Below are positions 15,421 through 23,746 of a stretch of DNA of 39,814 bases, one piece after another. Origin of the DNA: Prevotella sp. UBA4339. GTDB lineage: Bacteria > Bacteroidota > Bacteroidia > Bacteroidales > Bacteroidaceae. The stretch covers positions 1 to 39,814 of the forward strand of contig DGTJ01000049.1 of the NCBI GenBank assembly GCA_002393725.1, read 5' to 3'. A program made the translations under genes and the position numbers. Positions within the stretch are counted from its first letter, which is position 1, and each line of letters opens with the position of its first letter. The notes beneath the pieces were generated by a model, which saw only the letters and a list, made by a program, of their open reading frames with translations, was not told the DNA's origin and did no database searches.

Positions 15421-17513
15421 TAAGCATGTGCATAGTATCTGCGGGCTGCCTCTTCCTGACGCGGCTGAGAGAAGTTGCTCACGCGCTTCAGGTAGCCGAT
15501 GATACGTGTCATATAGTCCACGTTCTTTGAATGGCAGTGAGGACACTCATGAAGATAGCGCTTGTCGATGTATCCGCAGTCGTTGCACACGGTGTTGGGG
15601 ATGTTGAATGTGAAGTAGTTGCATCCTTCCTTGGCAGCCACCTTCAGCAGGTGGGCATACTGCTCCTTCGACAGATGCTCCTCAAGGTTCATGTGCAGGG
15701 CAGAGCCTCCGGTGAGATGCTTGATATAGGGTGCCCCGTGAAGCTTGAACTTGTCGATGATGGTCAGCGAGTCATCCTCAACTACATAGAAGTAGCTGTT
15801 GTAGCAGTCGCGCGGCACGAAATAGCCGTCCTCACGGTCCCACTTGGCGTGCTTCACGCCTACGTTCTCGGCAGGTATCATCTCACAGTTGAACATCACG
15901 TCCTTAGTGCGGTACTTCTTGTTGTACTTCTCTATCAGCCCGAGGATTCCCTGTACGAAGTGCAGGTAGTCATCGTTAGGAGTGATCTTAAGTCCCATGA
16001 ACTCTGCAGCCTCAACGAGTCCGTTGATACCTATGGTGAGATACTGGCGCCCGATGTTGATATATCCGGCATCGAAGAGCGGCAGCATGCCACGCTCCTG
16101 CAGTTCCTTCAGGTTCTCGTTGTATGCCAGCTGTACCTTATGGCAGAGGTCGATGATGCCTTCGAGATATTCCAGATAGTCGAGCTTGTTGTTCACGGCA
16201 TACTGTATGCAGCGGTTCAGGTTGATAGTGAGCACGCTCTTCGATCCTGTCGACACACCTCCTGCTCCGAGGGTATAGCTGAAGCCATTGTCGGTGATCT
16301 CGTTACGCAGGCGGCAGCAGCTCGACAGCGAGTCGGCATTGTCGCTCATGTATGTGAAGAACGAGTGGCCCTCGGAATACATCTCTGCCGTAAAGTCGCC
16401 CCACTCCTTATCCTTGCATTCGCCGTTCTCGTCTACCAGCAGTGCCATCGTCTCTACAGGGAAGGTGAGCAGAGTCTTAGTGCGCTCCTTGTTAAACCAC
16501 TTCATGAAGCGCTTCTGGAGCCATGACAGTCCGTCCCAGTCGGGATGTGAGCCGTCGGGGAAGTAGAAATCACCGAAGATGCTCTCGAAATAGTATCTGT
16601 CATAATAAGCCACGTTCCAGAACACTGCCTGATAGTTGCGTGCGCCAGTTGGTTGGTTCAGAGTGTAGACTATCTGCTCGAAGTAGTCGGTGATTATCTT
16701 GTCGATGGTGCGCTTCTTCAGGCTGAGGTCTGCCTGCTCGTCAGCACGCTGCCAGTAGTCCTTGCCATATTCCTTGCCGATGAAATAGTTCATGTACATC
16801 AGGAACTCTGGTGTGGCGCATGCTCCGCTAAGCATAGAGCTTACCATGAACACCATATTGACGAAGCCTCCGGCAAACGACTTCAGGTTGGTTGGTGCAG
16901 TAGAGTTACCTCCGATGGCCTGAGTGCCGCCTATGAGCCAAGGATACATCGTGATTGATGCGCAGTAGTTGGCAAGGCTCGTCTCATCGTTCTTATATAT
17001 AAAGTGGTGTGTCAGCTTGTCGATGTATTCGTCGGCCAGCTGCTTGCCGTACATTTTCTTGATACGGTCAGTAAGCAGACGGCGGTTCAGACGGATGAAG
17101 TTTGACTTTGGCAGCTCGCCAATGAGAGTGGCGATGTTCTTATGCTCGACGTTGGCATTTGCGTCATACTTCGAGCCTGTGGCAGCGTTTACCGATTCAG
17201 TGTACTCTGAGAGGAACATCATCTTCTCCAAAGTGTCACGGTCCTCAGAGTGCAGCTGGCGATAAAGGATAAATGACTTAGCCACCTTGTAATAACCTTC
17301 TCGCATCAGGGCTTCCTCCACCTGATTCTGAATGTCCTCCACAGTGATGTCATCGTGCATGTCGAGATGATTAAGGATCTTTGAAACAATGCCCAGGTCA
17401 GCGGGCTCGTTCACACTTTCGAATGCCTTTACTATGGCATTCATGATCTTGTCGAGTGAGAACTGGTCTTTCGAACCGTCTCGTTTCGTGATGGTAAAGT
17501 TTTTAATTTCCAT
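15420..17513 (-). CDS. nrdD: Anaerobic ribonucleoside-triphosphate reductase
   Basis: 697 residues. An N-terminal ATP-cone (~1-95) begins ITKRDGS, a catalytic ten-stranded barrel follows, and the C-terminal region has a CxxC...CxxC zinc site (VCNDCGY and ECPHCH). The glycyl-radical loop is TRIIGYLKR, with G673 as the radical glycine 24 residues from the end. It reduces NTPs to dNTPs under anoxia and marks a strictly or facultatively anaerobic lifestyle. The first ATG gives the conserved MEIKNFTITKRDG start. A -7 box lies at 17632-17639 and the ~110-nt leader carries two related 19-bp repeats. It is a housekeeping gene unrelated to the glycan genes around it. Confidence 0.95.
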   Translation of the reverse strand: MEIKNFTITKRDGSKDQFSLDKIMNAIVKAFESVNEPADLGIVSKILNHLDMHDDITVEDIQNQVEEALMREGYYKVAKSFILYRQLHSEDRDTLEKMMFLSEYTESVNAATGSKYDANANVEHKNIATLIGELPKSNFIRLNRRLLTDRIKKMYGKQLADEYIDKLTHHFIYKNDETSLANYCASITMYPWLIGGTQAIGGNSTAPTNLKSFAGGFVNMVFMVSSMLSGACATPEFLMYMNYFIGKEYGKDYWQRADEQADLSLKKRTIDKIITDYFEQIVYTLNQPTGARNYQAVFWNVAYYDRYYFESIFGDFYFPDGSHPDWDGLSWLQKRFMKWFNKERTKTLLTFPVETMALLVDENGECKDKEWGDFTAEMYSEGHSFFTYMSDNADSLSSCCRLRNEITDNGFSYTLGAGGVSTGSKSVLTINLNRCIQYAVNNKLDYLEYLEGIIDLCHKVQLAYNENLKELQERGMLPLFDAGYINIGRQYLTIGINGLVEAAEFMGLKITPNDDYLHFVQGILGLIEKYNKKYRTKDVMFNCEMIPAENVGVKHAKWDREDGYFVPRDCYNSYFYVVEDDSLTIIDKFKLHGAPYIKHLTGGSALHMNLEEHLSKEQYAHLLKVAAKEGCNYFTFNIPNTVCNDCGYIDKRYLHECPHCHSKNVDYMTRIIGYLKRVSNFSQPRQEEAARRYYAHA

Positions 17514-17557
17514 TATTGTATTTTTATTTCTTTTTTGTTAGAGTCATACACGCAGGA

Positions 17558-17619
17558 GTTATCCGTTTCGGGAAACTTTTTTGTTTTCGATTCGGAAAAA
17601 GTTGTCCGTTTTGGAGAAC
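17558..17619. repeat. Two imperfect 19-bp repeats in the nrdD leader
   Basis: GTTATCCGTTTCGGGAAAC (17558-17576) and GTTGTCCGTTTTGGAGAAC (17601-17619) differ at three or four positions. Between them is a partial inverted repeat of A/T runs (acttttt...aaaaagt). They lie downstream of the predicted transcript start, within the nrdD leader. They do not match the NrdR-box pattern I know. Role unknown; operator or RNA element are both possible. Confidence 0.6.
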
Positions 17620-17631
17620 CCGAACCGACTG

Positions 17632-17639
17632 CAAAGATA
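17632..17639 (-). promoter_or_regulatory. -7 promoter box for nrdD-nrdG
   Basis: TATCTTTG on the minus strand, matching TAnnTTTG, about 119 bases upstream of the nrdD ATG. The -33 region is AT-rich without a clear TTTG. Confidence 0.68.
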
Positions 17640-17762
17640 CAAAAATAATCCTAAACGTACTACTATTTAAATCTTAAATTTTGTAAAATAGCAAATAATA
17701 ATATCTTGGGTCAAAATCAAGCCTATCCTTAGAGGATTTATGGAGACAGCTACAAAAGTCTC

Positions 17763-17819
17763 ATCCCAAGCCTTGGGATGTACGTTTCACGACTTGGGAT
17801 GTACATACCAAGACCTGAA
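17763..17819. repeat. Phased dyad array 3: three 15-bp cores at 21-bp spacing
   Basis: Cores are ATCCCAAGCCTTGGG (17763), GTTTCACGACTTGGG (17784) and ATACCAAGACCTGAA (17805). The two 6-bp linkers are identical (ATGTAC). Half-sites CCCAAG/CTTGGG and GTTTCA/TGAAAC are combined differently in each core. The array lies just past the stop codon of the PD40 lipoprotein gene, so on the minus strand it could also form hairpins and act as a terminator. The rest of 17640-17842 is AT-rich with nothing else recognised. Confidence 0.72.
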
Positions 17820-17842
17820 ACGGAAATTGACCAGCTAAACTT

Positions 17843-19351
17843 TTACTCTTTGGACAGGGTGTTTACATACTTCACGGGCTCACCGTCGCCTTTGAGGACA
17901 TCAGCAAAGGTCTGCGGCTTGATGGTCACTGGGCCTCGCATGAACTCAGGGATATTATAGCACCTCATAAACTGACGGTGATAGTCAGGATCGGCACTGG
18001 GGAGTTCGAAGGGCTTCGTGCCGCGTCCTTCTTTGTCGATATGTGCGAAGAAAGGACGTGTATAGGTTCCGTCGTCCCTGCGGCTGCTGAAGACAACCCA
18101 CTTGCCATTACTCGACCAACTGTGATAGCTCTCAGTATCTGGCGAGTTGATTTCCTGTGCCGCTCTTGCCTCGCCTGTCTGCAGGTCAATCATCCATAGA
18201 TCGGCATCGTGGTGCCAGATGTGGAACACTCCGTATTCTGCCAGCGCGAACATCAGATAGCGACCGTCGGGTGAAATACGAGGCAGAGTGGCACTCTTGT
18301 TGAGGCTGTCAGCAGAGAAGACGAGCTCTCGAGGGCCGAACGCCATAGTTTCTGGATCGAAGCTCTTCTTATAAATATTGTATTTAAGCTCTTTCGCACG
18401 ATTTATCATCTCAGAAGTTCTCGACAAAGTGGAGTCTTGTTTCACGTAGTGGGCACTGCAATAGTACAATGTTTTACCGTCAGGAGCCCATGCAGGGAAA
18501 ACTTCCAACTCCGTGGTGTCATTCTCAAGATTAGTTATCTCGCCCTTGCTGAGGTCGTATGCAATAAGGTCACTCTGAGAATCATATACCTCAATCTTAT
18601 TATGGTCAACAGTATGGAAGCCCTGGTATGTCTTATTCGTCGAATATACGATTAACTTCAGCCAAGGATGCCAGGCTGGATAGACACCAGCAGAAAGAAT
18701 GGAGTCATTGCCCATGTTCACCTTCTTAATATTACCGTCGTAGACAACAACTGTCCCACCGTGGTTCTGACGGGCATGAAACTGCATGCGCTCAGGGTTA
18801 TACTGCTGATAGTTGTGACAGTTGATGCACTGACCGTCTTTCTCGAAAGTACAGAGCACATTATCATAGATGACACTCTCATCATAGTTTTCCAGACAGC
18901 GCTGACTAATGGTCAGTGACTCATAACTAACGAATGAAGGATAAATCAGGCGGTAGCTAAGATAGCTGTCGATGCTATCAGGCGACACAAAGATGCTGAA
19001 AGGCTTATAGTGAGCCCATTGCCCTGCCTTAAGTGCGTAAACATCTACATTGATGGCATTGCCCTTGGCTCTCTCGGCCAACTTGCGCCATTCATCAATC
19101 TCCGGCTGCGCCTTACCAGCGCACACTGTCTCCTCACCGCCAACAGAAAAACGGGCTATCATATCATCGGCTTCCTCGTCAAGCTCGAACGTGAGAGGAG
19201 CCATATTAATGGGTATGGTAACGTTTGTATAGTCTGGATAAATCTTTGGCAGGCTCTTGGATTCCGTGAACACTTCCGGCACGGATGGCGCAGAACATCC
19301 CATCACTGCCAGAAACAAACCGATATATGCTAATTTCCTAATCATAGTCAT
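17843..19351 (-). CDS. PD40/TolB-like beta-propeller lipoprotein with one c-type heme motif
   Basis: 502 residues. A lipoprotein signal ends in VMGC (C19 the acylated Cys). Residues ~40-150 form an uncharacterised beta-rich region. A CINCHN motif (C175, C178, H179) is a canonical CxxCH heme-c attachment site. From ~190 on there are WD-like propeller blades: VYPAWHPW, VFPAWAPDGKTL, LPRISPDGRYL, YHSWSSNGKWV. Expected location is the periplasm or outer membrane. It starts 4 bases after the stop codon of the upstream membrane protein, so the two are a translationally linked pair. Function unknown. The heme could serve electron transfer, or the motif could be a metal or disulfide site; no other cytochrome maturation gene is in the window. 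Confidence 0.72.
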   Translation of the reverse strand: MTMIRKLAYIGLFLAVMGCSAPSVPEVFTESKSLPKIYPDYTNVTIPINMAPLTFELDEEADDMIARFSVGGEETVCAGKAQPEIDEWRKLAERAKGNAINVDVYALKAGQWAHYKPFSIFVSPDSIDSYLSYRLIYPSFVSYESLTISQRCLENYDESVIYDNVLCTFEKDGQCINCHNYQQYNPERMQFHARQNHGGTVVVYDGNIKKVNMGNDSILSAGVYPAWHPWLKLIVYSTNKTYQGFHTVDHNKIEVYDSQSDLIAYDLSKGEITNLENDTTELEVFPAWAPDGKTLYYCSAHYVKQDSTLSRTSEMINRAKELKYNIYKKSFDPETMAFGPRELVFSADSLNKSATLPRISPDGRYLMFALAEYGVFHIWHHDADLWMIDLQTGEARAAQEINSPDTESYHSWSSNGKWVVFSSRRDDGTYTRPFFAHIDKEGRGTKPFELPSADPDYHRQFMRCYNIPEFMRGPVTIKPQTFADVLKGDGEPVKYVNTLSKE

Positions 19352-19355
19352 TAAA

Positions 19356-21188
19356 TTAATATTCCGGCAACTGACTCATAGTATAGTAGTCATAATAATA
19401 GGTATCCCCAAAGAAGGGGTACAATCCCTGGCGGACCACCTCCACCTCCTGATTGTCGTAATTGACAGCAGCAGTCATAAAGCGCTCAAAAGAGTCCTTG
19501 ATGCTCTTATCGAAAGGCAACATTTCTACATCCTGTCTCTCCTCAAGCTTACCATAAAGATAGGCTGCCTCCTGATAATAGCGGGGCATAGGCCCGTTGG
19601 GATGAAGATTGATGTAGTCGTTGAAGTGACGCCAGAACAAGTTGATATCCCTGGTCCAAAGGGTTGCCAGCAAGGTCTGTTCCTGAAAGATAGGGTCACC
19701 GGTATAAGTGCTTCGCGCAAGTCGTCTCATCAGGAATCTCTCTATATTGCCCTGGTCTCCACCCAGGAAGTCATCGTAGTGGAGCATGTGAGTGATAAAC
19801 TCTCGCTCAGCGTCTTTAGCAATAATATCTGGATGGCCTAAAAGCGTTTCCGCCTGCTTAGCCCAGTCACGATAGAACATCGTCTGTTTCAGAATATTGA
19901 TATACTTCTGTGCCAGAGGCTTATCATTTTCAAGTAAAGCACAGTTCACCAGCAACTGATAATCTTCTGTACGGAAACCAAACTCCACTCCCATCTCCAT
20001 GCACAGGCGATTGCAGTAGTTCAGCATGCCATACTGATAATAGATAAGCGGCCCTGCCACCAGCATCAACCGCATACCGAAAGGAGCCGCGTATGCCTTT
20101 GAGCCGTTTTTATAGAGGAACATCTCATTACCCTGTCGACCCAGACGACTCAGGGCAATATTACGCATCATCACAATAGCGCGTGTAGGTTCGTCCTGCT
20201 GAGTAGCTGCCTCCTGCAAGACACCATCCCAGTCAAGGTCAGCAATACGATGCTGCATGGTTAGCTCATGATGGAAATTCTCGTCCTTCATCCAGAAGTG
20301 ATATACACCCCCAACAAGCATTACTGCAATGATTACCTGACACAACAGATAATATGGTTTCTTCATGGGCTTGGTTGCCTGTCGCTCAGGGCTATAGGTA
20401 GCAGCCAGGACTATGAAGAAGAGTGCTAACAGATAATAAGGGATATAATAGGTATGATATTCCTCCGTAATGAAGAAAAGCGGCAGTTCTGCCCACAGGA
20501 TATTGGCAAGGTTAATTTGGTAATATACGAAGAGATAGCAGAAAAGAGGAACTGTGGCGATGCTCAGGATAGCGACGACACTACAGATAACGGCATTGGT
20601 GCTACTGGCTGACAATCTCCATGCCCAAATGCCCATCAGCAGGACTGCTGCAAGTCCGTAGATTCCCATCAGCGGATAGCCTATGGCACAGGCAATGAAG
20701 ATGTATGCTGCCCTCAAGTAGAATCTGTCTGGTATGGTTCTGAACATCCAAAGCACGGCTACAACGGCTGTCGTACCAATCGTTGACGCAAAGAAATGCC
20801 CCCTCAGTTTCAGCATATAGATCCAGTAGCCCATGTCCATATTGGTGAGCAACAGGATAGCAACGGGTATGAGCATCAGGATAGACCATCTGTCAGGAAT
20901 GCGGAAGGTGCGTTTTGTCAGAGCCATCAGCAGCAACCACCATGCACATAGCAGCAGCACGCCCACCCAAGGATAATAAAGGAGCTGCGTGAACCACGTC
21001 GCTATATATGTGAGCATTCCGCCCGGCACTACCAGCTGTTCTTTCAGAAACAGTGCAGAACACAGAAAGAGATTCTTCTCCTGTACCTTCCAAAGCTGAT
21101 CGCTCTCGAATATCAGCAAGGCTCCGGCTATCAACATCAGTGCCACAAGCCATATCGCTAATGCAAGATGCTTTTGTCTTAAATTCAT
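19356..21188 (-). CDS. Polytopic membrane protein with C-terminal helical-repeat domain (possibly DUF6057)
   Basis: 610 residues. Around ten hydrophobic segments occupy residues ~10-350, including a pair near the N-terminus separated by an extracytoplasmic loop. The C-terminal ~250 residues are soluble and helical, with TPR-like composition (NIALSRLGRQGN, LENDKPLAQKYI) and an aromatic-rich end. I start at the ATG at 21188; the frame extends upstream only to a TTG within the preceding terminator. From memory this resembles proteins annotated DUF6057 in Bacteroidetes, which occur beside PD40 lipoproteins, but I am not sure. It is followed after 4 bases by such a lipoprotein. No promoter with a good -7 box was found between the terminator and the start. 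Confidence 0.6.
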   Translation of the reverse strand: MNLRQKHLALAIWLVALMLIAGALLIFESDQLWKVQEKNLFLCSALFLKEQLVVPGGMLTYIATWFTQLLYYPWVGVLLLCAWWLLLMALTKRTFRIPDRWSILMLIPVAILLLTNMDMGYWIYMLKLRGHFFASTIGTTAVVAVLWMFRTIPDRFYLRAAYIFIACAIGYPLMGIYGLAAVLLMGIWAWRLSASSTNAVICSVVAILSIATVPLFCYLFVYYQINLANILWAELPLFFITEEYHTYYIPYYLLALFFIVLAATYSPERQATKPMKKPYYLLCQVIIAVMLVGGVYHFWMKDENFHHELTMQHRIADLDWDGVLQEAATQQDEPTRAIVMMRNIALSRLGRQGNEMFLYKNGSKAYAAPFGMRLMLVAGPLIYYQYGMLNYCNRLCMEMGVEFGFRTEDYQLLVNCALLENDKPLAQKYINILKQTMFYRDWAKQAETLLGHPDIIAKDAEREFITHMLHYDDFLGGDQGNIERFLMRRLARSTYTGDPIFQEQTLLATLWTRDINLFWRHFNDYINLHPNGPMPRYYQEAAYLYGKLEERQDVEMLPFDKSIKDSFERFMTAAVNYDNQEVEVVRQGLYPFFGDTYYYDYYTMSQLPEY

Positions 21189-21210
21189 ACTTCGTTGCTC
21201 AATTTTTGGT

Positions 21211-21242
21211 AAAAAAGGTCTGGACTTTCGCAAGCCCAGACC
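21211..21242 (-). terminator. Rho-independent terminator ending the xus operon
   Basis: On the minus strand a GGTCTGGGCTT arm, a GCGA loop and an AAGTCCAGACC arm form an 11-bp stem with one G-U pair, capped by a GNRA-type tetraloop and followed by six T residues. It lies 113 bases past the stop codon of the carbohydrate-binding protein gene, and 23 bases before the ATG of the next gene. Confidence 0.88.
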
Positions 21243-21354
21243 CCAAAACAATGTAAAGTTCTAAAATTGCCTGTCCTCAGACTGACAATGGTAAAGGCTG
21301 GGGAGTGAACCATTCTCCCCTGCCTTGATATTACTCATGAAGTCCTTGACAGAC

Positions 21355-23622
21355 TTACTTAGCGAGATACTTCTTACCATTCTTAACAACGATACCCTTA
21401 TAGTCGCCAGATACACGCTGACCAGCAAGATTGTATGTTGCGCCGTTAGAAACAGTGCCGTTATTAACTACGCTGCTGATGCCAGATGGGTCTGTACCGA
21501 ATACGCGAGGATTTGTACCTGCACCTTCCTTAACGTAGAAGTTCTCTACACCAGTCTGGTTGATAAGAGTCTCTGAATTGTCCTTAAGTTTCCAGACAAT
21601 GTTCTTGATTGTGTAGTCGCAAGCCTCCTTGACGATAGCCATATTGAATGCGATGCACCACATACCATCGGCCTCAGAAGGAATAGTGAACTCCTTAGAG
21701 AAGTGCTGCTCCTCGGTTGTGAAGTCTACATCACCGATACAACTCCAGTGCATGTAAGCACCTGGTGTCTCACCATGGCACTGTGTACCAGTCTTGGCTG
21801 CAATAGAACCAACATAGTCAAACTCTACAACAGTCTCTTCACCAGCAGCAAGAGCGCGGTTAGCCTTAATGAAGAACTGGTTATCCCAGTCAGCACCTGT
21901 ATGTGTCGGGTCTGTATCATCATCACCAGACTTCTTTTCAGCTCTCTCCTGACCATGTACAACAACGATTGACTCGTTAGGCTTGATATCGAGAGGCTCC
22001 TTGTTCTCTTCACCCTCTACCTTGATGAAGTTCATCTGCTTATTCTCTGTATCTACAGAAACAGTCCATACACCAGCTGCAGGAAGCTTGATCTTTGCAA
22101 GGCTACCTGGAGCATAGTCGATCCAGTCATCCTCGCCACCAACGACAGCCTTTGTCGGCTTAAGTGTAGCGCCCTTGAATGCAGCATCGTTACCACGAGT
22201 AGTAGAGATCATCACCTCATTTACCCATGTATCCTCCTTGCCTGCGGTACCTACAGTAGCAACGTAAGCCTGAGCGGCCTCGTCATATACTAATTCTGTA
22301 GCATTGTCGAAGTCATACTCTATACCCTTGGCAGCATTTGAAGAAGCAATGAAGAGACCCTCGTCGAGCTTCATAGTCTGCCATGACAGGTCGTCGAAGT
22401 AGTAGGTGTTAGGCTCCTGGAAGCTTGAAGTCAGGTTGAATGCGAGAGAATAGCCTCCTGCCTGTGACCCGTCGAATGTGATAGTCTTATCAAATTCCTG
22501 CCACTCTTCTGTGAAATTAATATCACCGACAGCATTCCAGTGGAGATATATAGACGGGTTCTTCTTGTGGATCTGAGTAGCTACCTTAGCTGCCTTGTCT
22601 GCCTTATAGCGGAAGTGGATCTTAACCTGAGTGCCTTCCTTCCATCCCTGTGGAGATTCAATCCAGAACTGGTTAGACCATTGGATAGAATTTGCATCGG
22701 GCTCTGGAGCGTCAATAACGGCAACCTGAGTAACATGAACAGCGAACACATGGTTGTTTGCATCTGCCGGGTCTGCCTCAATATCTGCCGGGAATGGACG
22801 AGCTCTAGGGCTATCTGTTGAGATAGCGCCAGCCTGATCATCGAAATTCCTACCCATAGTCAAAGCCCAAGCACAAATCTCATTGGCTCTGTCGCCTCTC
22901 CAGTTAGCGTTGATTCCCTCTGGAGTCTTCTCAAGAGCCCAAGCTGGCCACTCTCCGAACTCTGCATCACCAACATATTTGCTTTCTGTTGGTACATCAG
23001 GTATGATAGATTTACCATCATTGGTAATCCACTCCTGCCATACAGTTGGTCTCTGAGCCTTTGCATTGTGAGAAACAGTGAGCCACTTCCATTCGATTGT
23101 TGCGGAAGCAGTACCCGGCTGAGCCACGAGGTTACATGAGGTGCCACCAATGCCGGTGTACTCCCACTCTACCTCAGCCCATTCTGTACCGATCTTTACC
23201 TGGGCGCCGGTTGACTGGCCTTCGCCCCAACCCCAACCCATGTTGACGTTGATTGTAACTTCCTCAGAAGCCTTTACCATTGCCTTGACGGTATAAGCGC
23301 CATCAAGTTCTGTAGGTATACCATCTGCAAGGAAATACTGGTGCCATCCTGGGGATTCCAAAGCAATTCTGTAATACTCAACGCCAGCATCTGTCTTTAC
23401 GGTAACGTCACTGGTCTCGCCAGCTTCATTGTCCAAAGTTACATACTTGTACATTGCACCGTAGTCGGTCATCACACCGTCTACCCATTCTGGAACGTAA
23501 CCCATTACGTAGAATGGGAAACCAGACTTTGTCGAGTAATCGATCTTGAAGTCTTCCACCCACTCTGCCTTTACTCCCATGAAACATGCCAAGAGAGCAA
23601 TAAGAGTAAACAATTTCTTCAT
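21355..23622 (-). CDS. Secreted multi-domain carbohydrate-binding protein without a visible catalytic domain
   Basis: 755 residues with a signal peptide (~1-19) and no lipobox. Three CBM4/9-like beta-sandwiches are visible: A (~80-185), B (~288-417) and C (~550-680). B and C are clear repeats: both have an NQFxI strand, a YxHW(N/S)xxGDxxFT block, and an (A)FN strand. Between them, ~420-540 resembles the Ig-like starch-binding modules of SusE/SusF. The C-terminus ends YNLAGQR...GKKYLAK, a tail resembling type IX secretion signals. No glycosidase or esterase motif is seen. It is last in the xus operon, 124 bases after the GH10-like gene with a hairpin between. I infer a xylan-binding surface or released protein; the ligand is untested. 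Confidence 0.75.
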   Translation of the reverse strand: MKKLFTLIALLACFMGVKAEWVEDFKIDYSTKSGFPFYVMGYVPEWVDGVMTDYGAMYKYVTLDNEAGETSDVTVKTDAGVEYYRIALESPGWHQYFLADGIPTELDGAYTVKAMVKASEEVTINVNMGWGWGEGQSTGAQVKIGTEWAEVEWEYTGIGGTSCNLVAQPGTASATIEWKWLTVSHNAKAQRPTVWQEWITNDGKSIIPDVPTESKYVGDAEFGEWPAWALEKTPEGINANWRGDRANEICAWALTMGRNFDDQAGAISTDSPRARPFPADIEADPADANNHVFAVHVTQVAVIDAPEPDANSIQWSNQFWIESPQGWKEGTQVKIHFRYKADKAAKVATQIHKKNPSIYLHWNAVGDINFTEEWQEFDKTITFDGSQAGGYSLAFNLTSSFQEPNTYYFDDLSWQTMKLDEGLFIASSNAAKGIEYDFDNATELVYDEAAQAYVATVGTAGKEDTWVNEVMISTTRGNDAAFKGATLKPTKAVVGGEDDWIDYAPGSLAKIKLPAAGVWTVSVDTENKQMNFIKVEGEENKEPLDIKPNESIVVVHGQERAEKKSGDDDTDPTHTGADWDNQFFIKANRALAAGEETVVEFDYVGSIAAKTGTQCHGETPGAYMHWSCIGDVDFTTEEQHFSKEFTIPSEADGMWCIAFNMAIVKEACDYTIKNIVWKLKDNSETLINQTGVENFYVKEGAGTNPRVFGTDPSGISSVVNNGTVSNGATYNLAGQRVSGDYKGIVVKNGKKYLAK

Positions 23623-23692
23623 AATAGAAATAATTTAGTTAAAAAATAAAATGAATAAAAAATAATTAAAATAGAAGTTATAATATCCAGAG

Positions 23693-23739
23693 TCACACAA
23701 AGCACACAAGGGGGTCAGACCTTATGTGTGCTTGTGTGA
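23693..23739 (-). terminator. Imperfect long hairpin between the GH10-like gene and the last gene of the operon
   Basis: Arms TCACACAAAGCACACAAGG (23693-23711) and CCTTATGTGTGCTTGTGTGA (23720-23739) pair over about 18 bp with small bulges. On the minus transcript the hairpin begins 7 bases after the GH10-like stop codon. No T-run follows directly, so it is more likely an attenuator or mRNA-stabilising 3' structure than a full terminator. The downstream gene has no consensus -7 box of its own. Confidence 0.6.
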
Positions 23740-23746
23740 ATATAGT

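Noticed and set aside
15531..16526. 331-codon open frame opposite nrdD
   Set aside because: nrdD is unmistakable here; the opposite frame is a by-product of codon usage.
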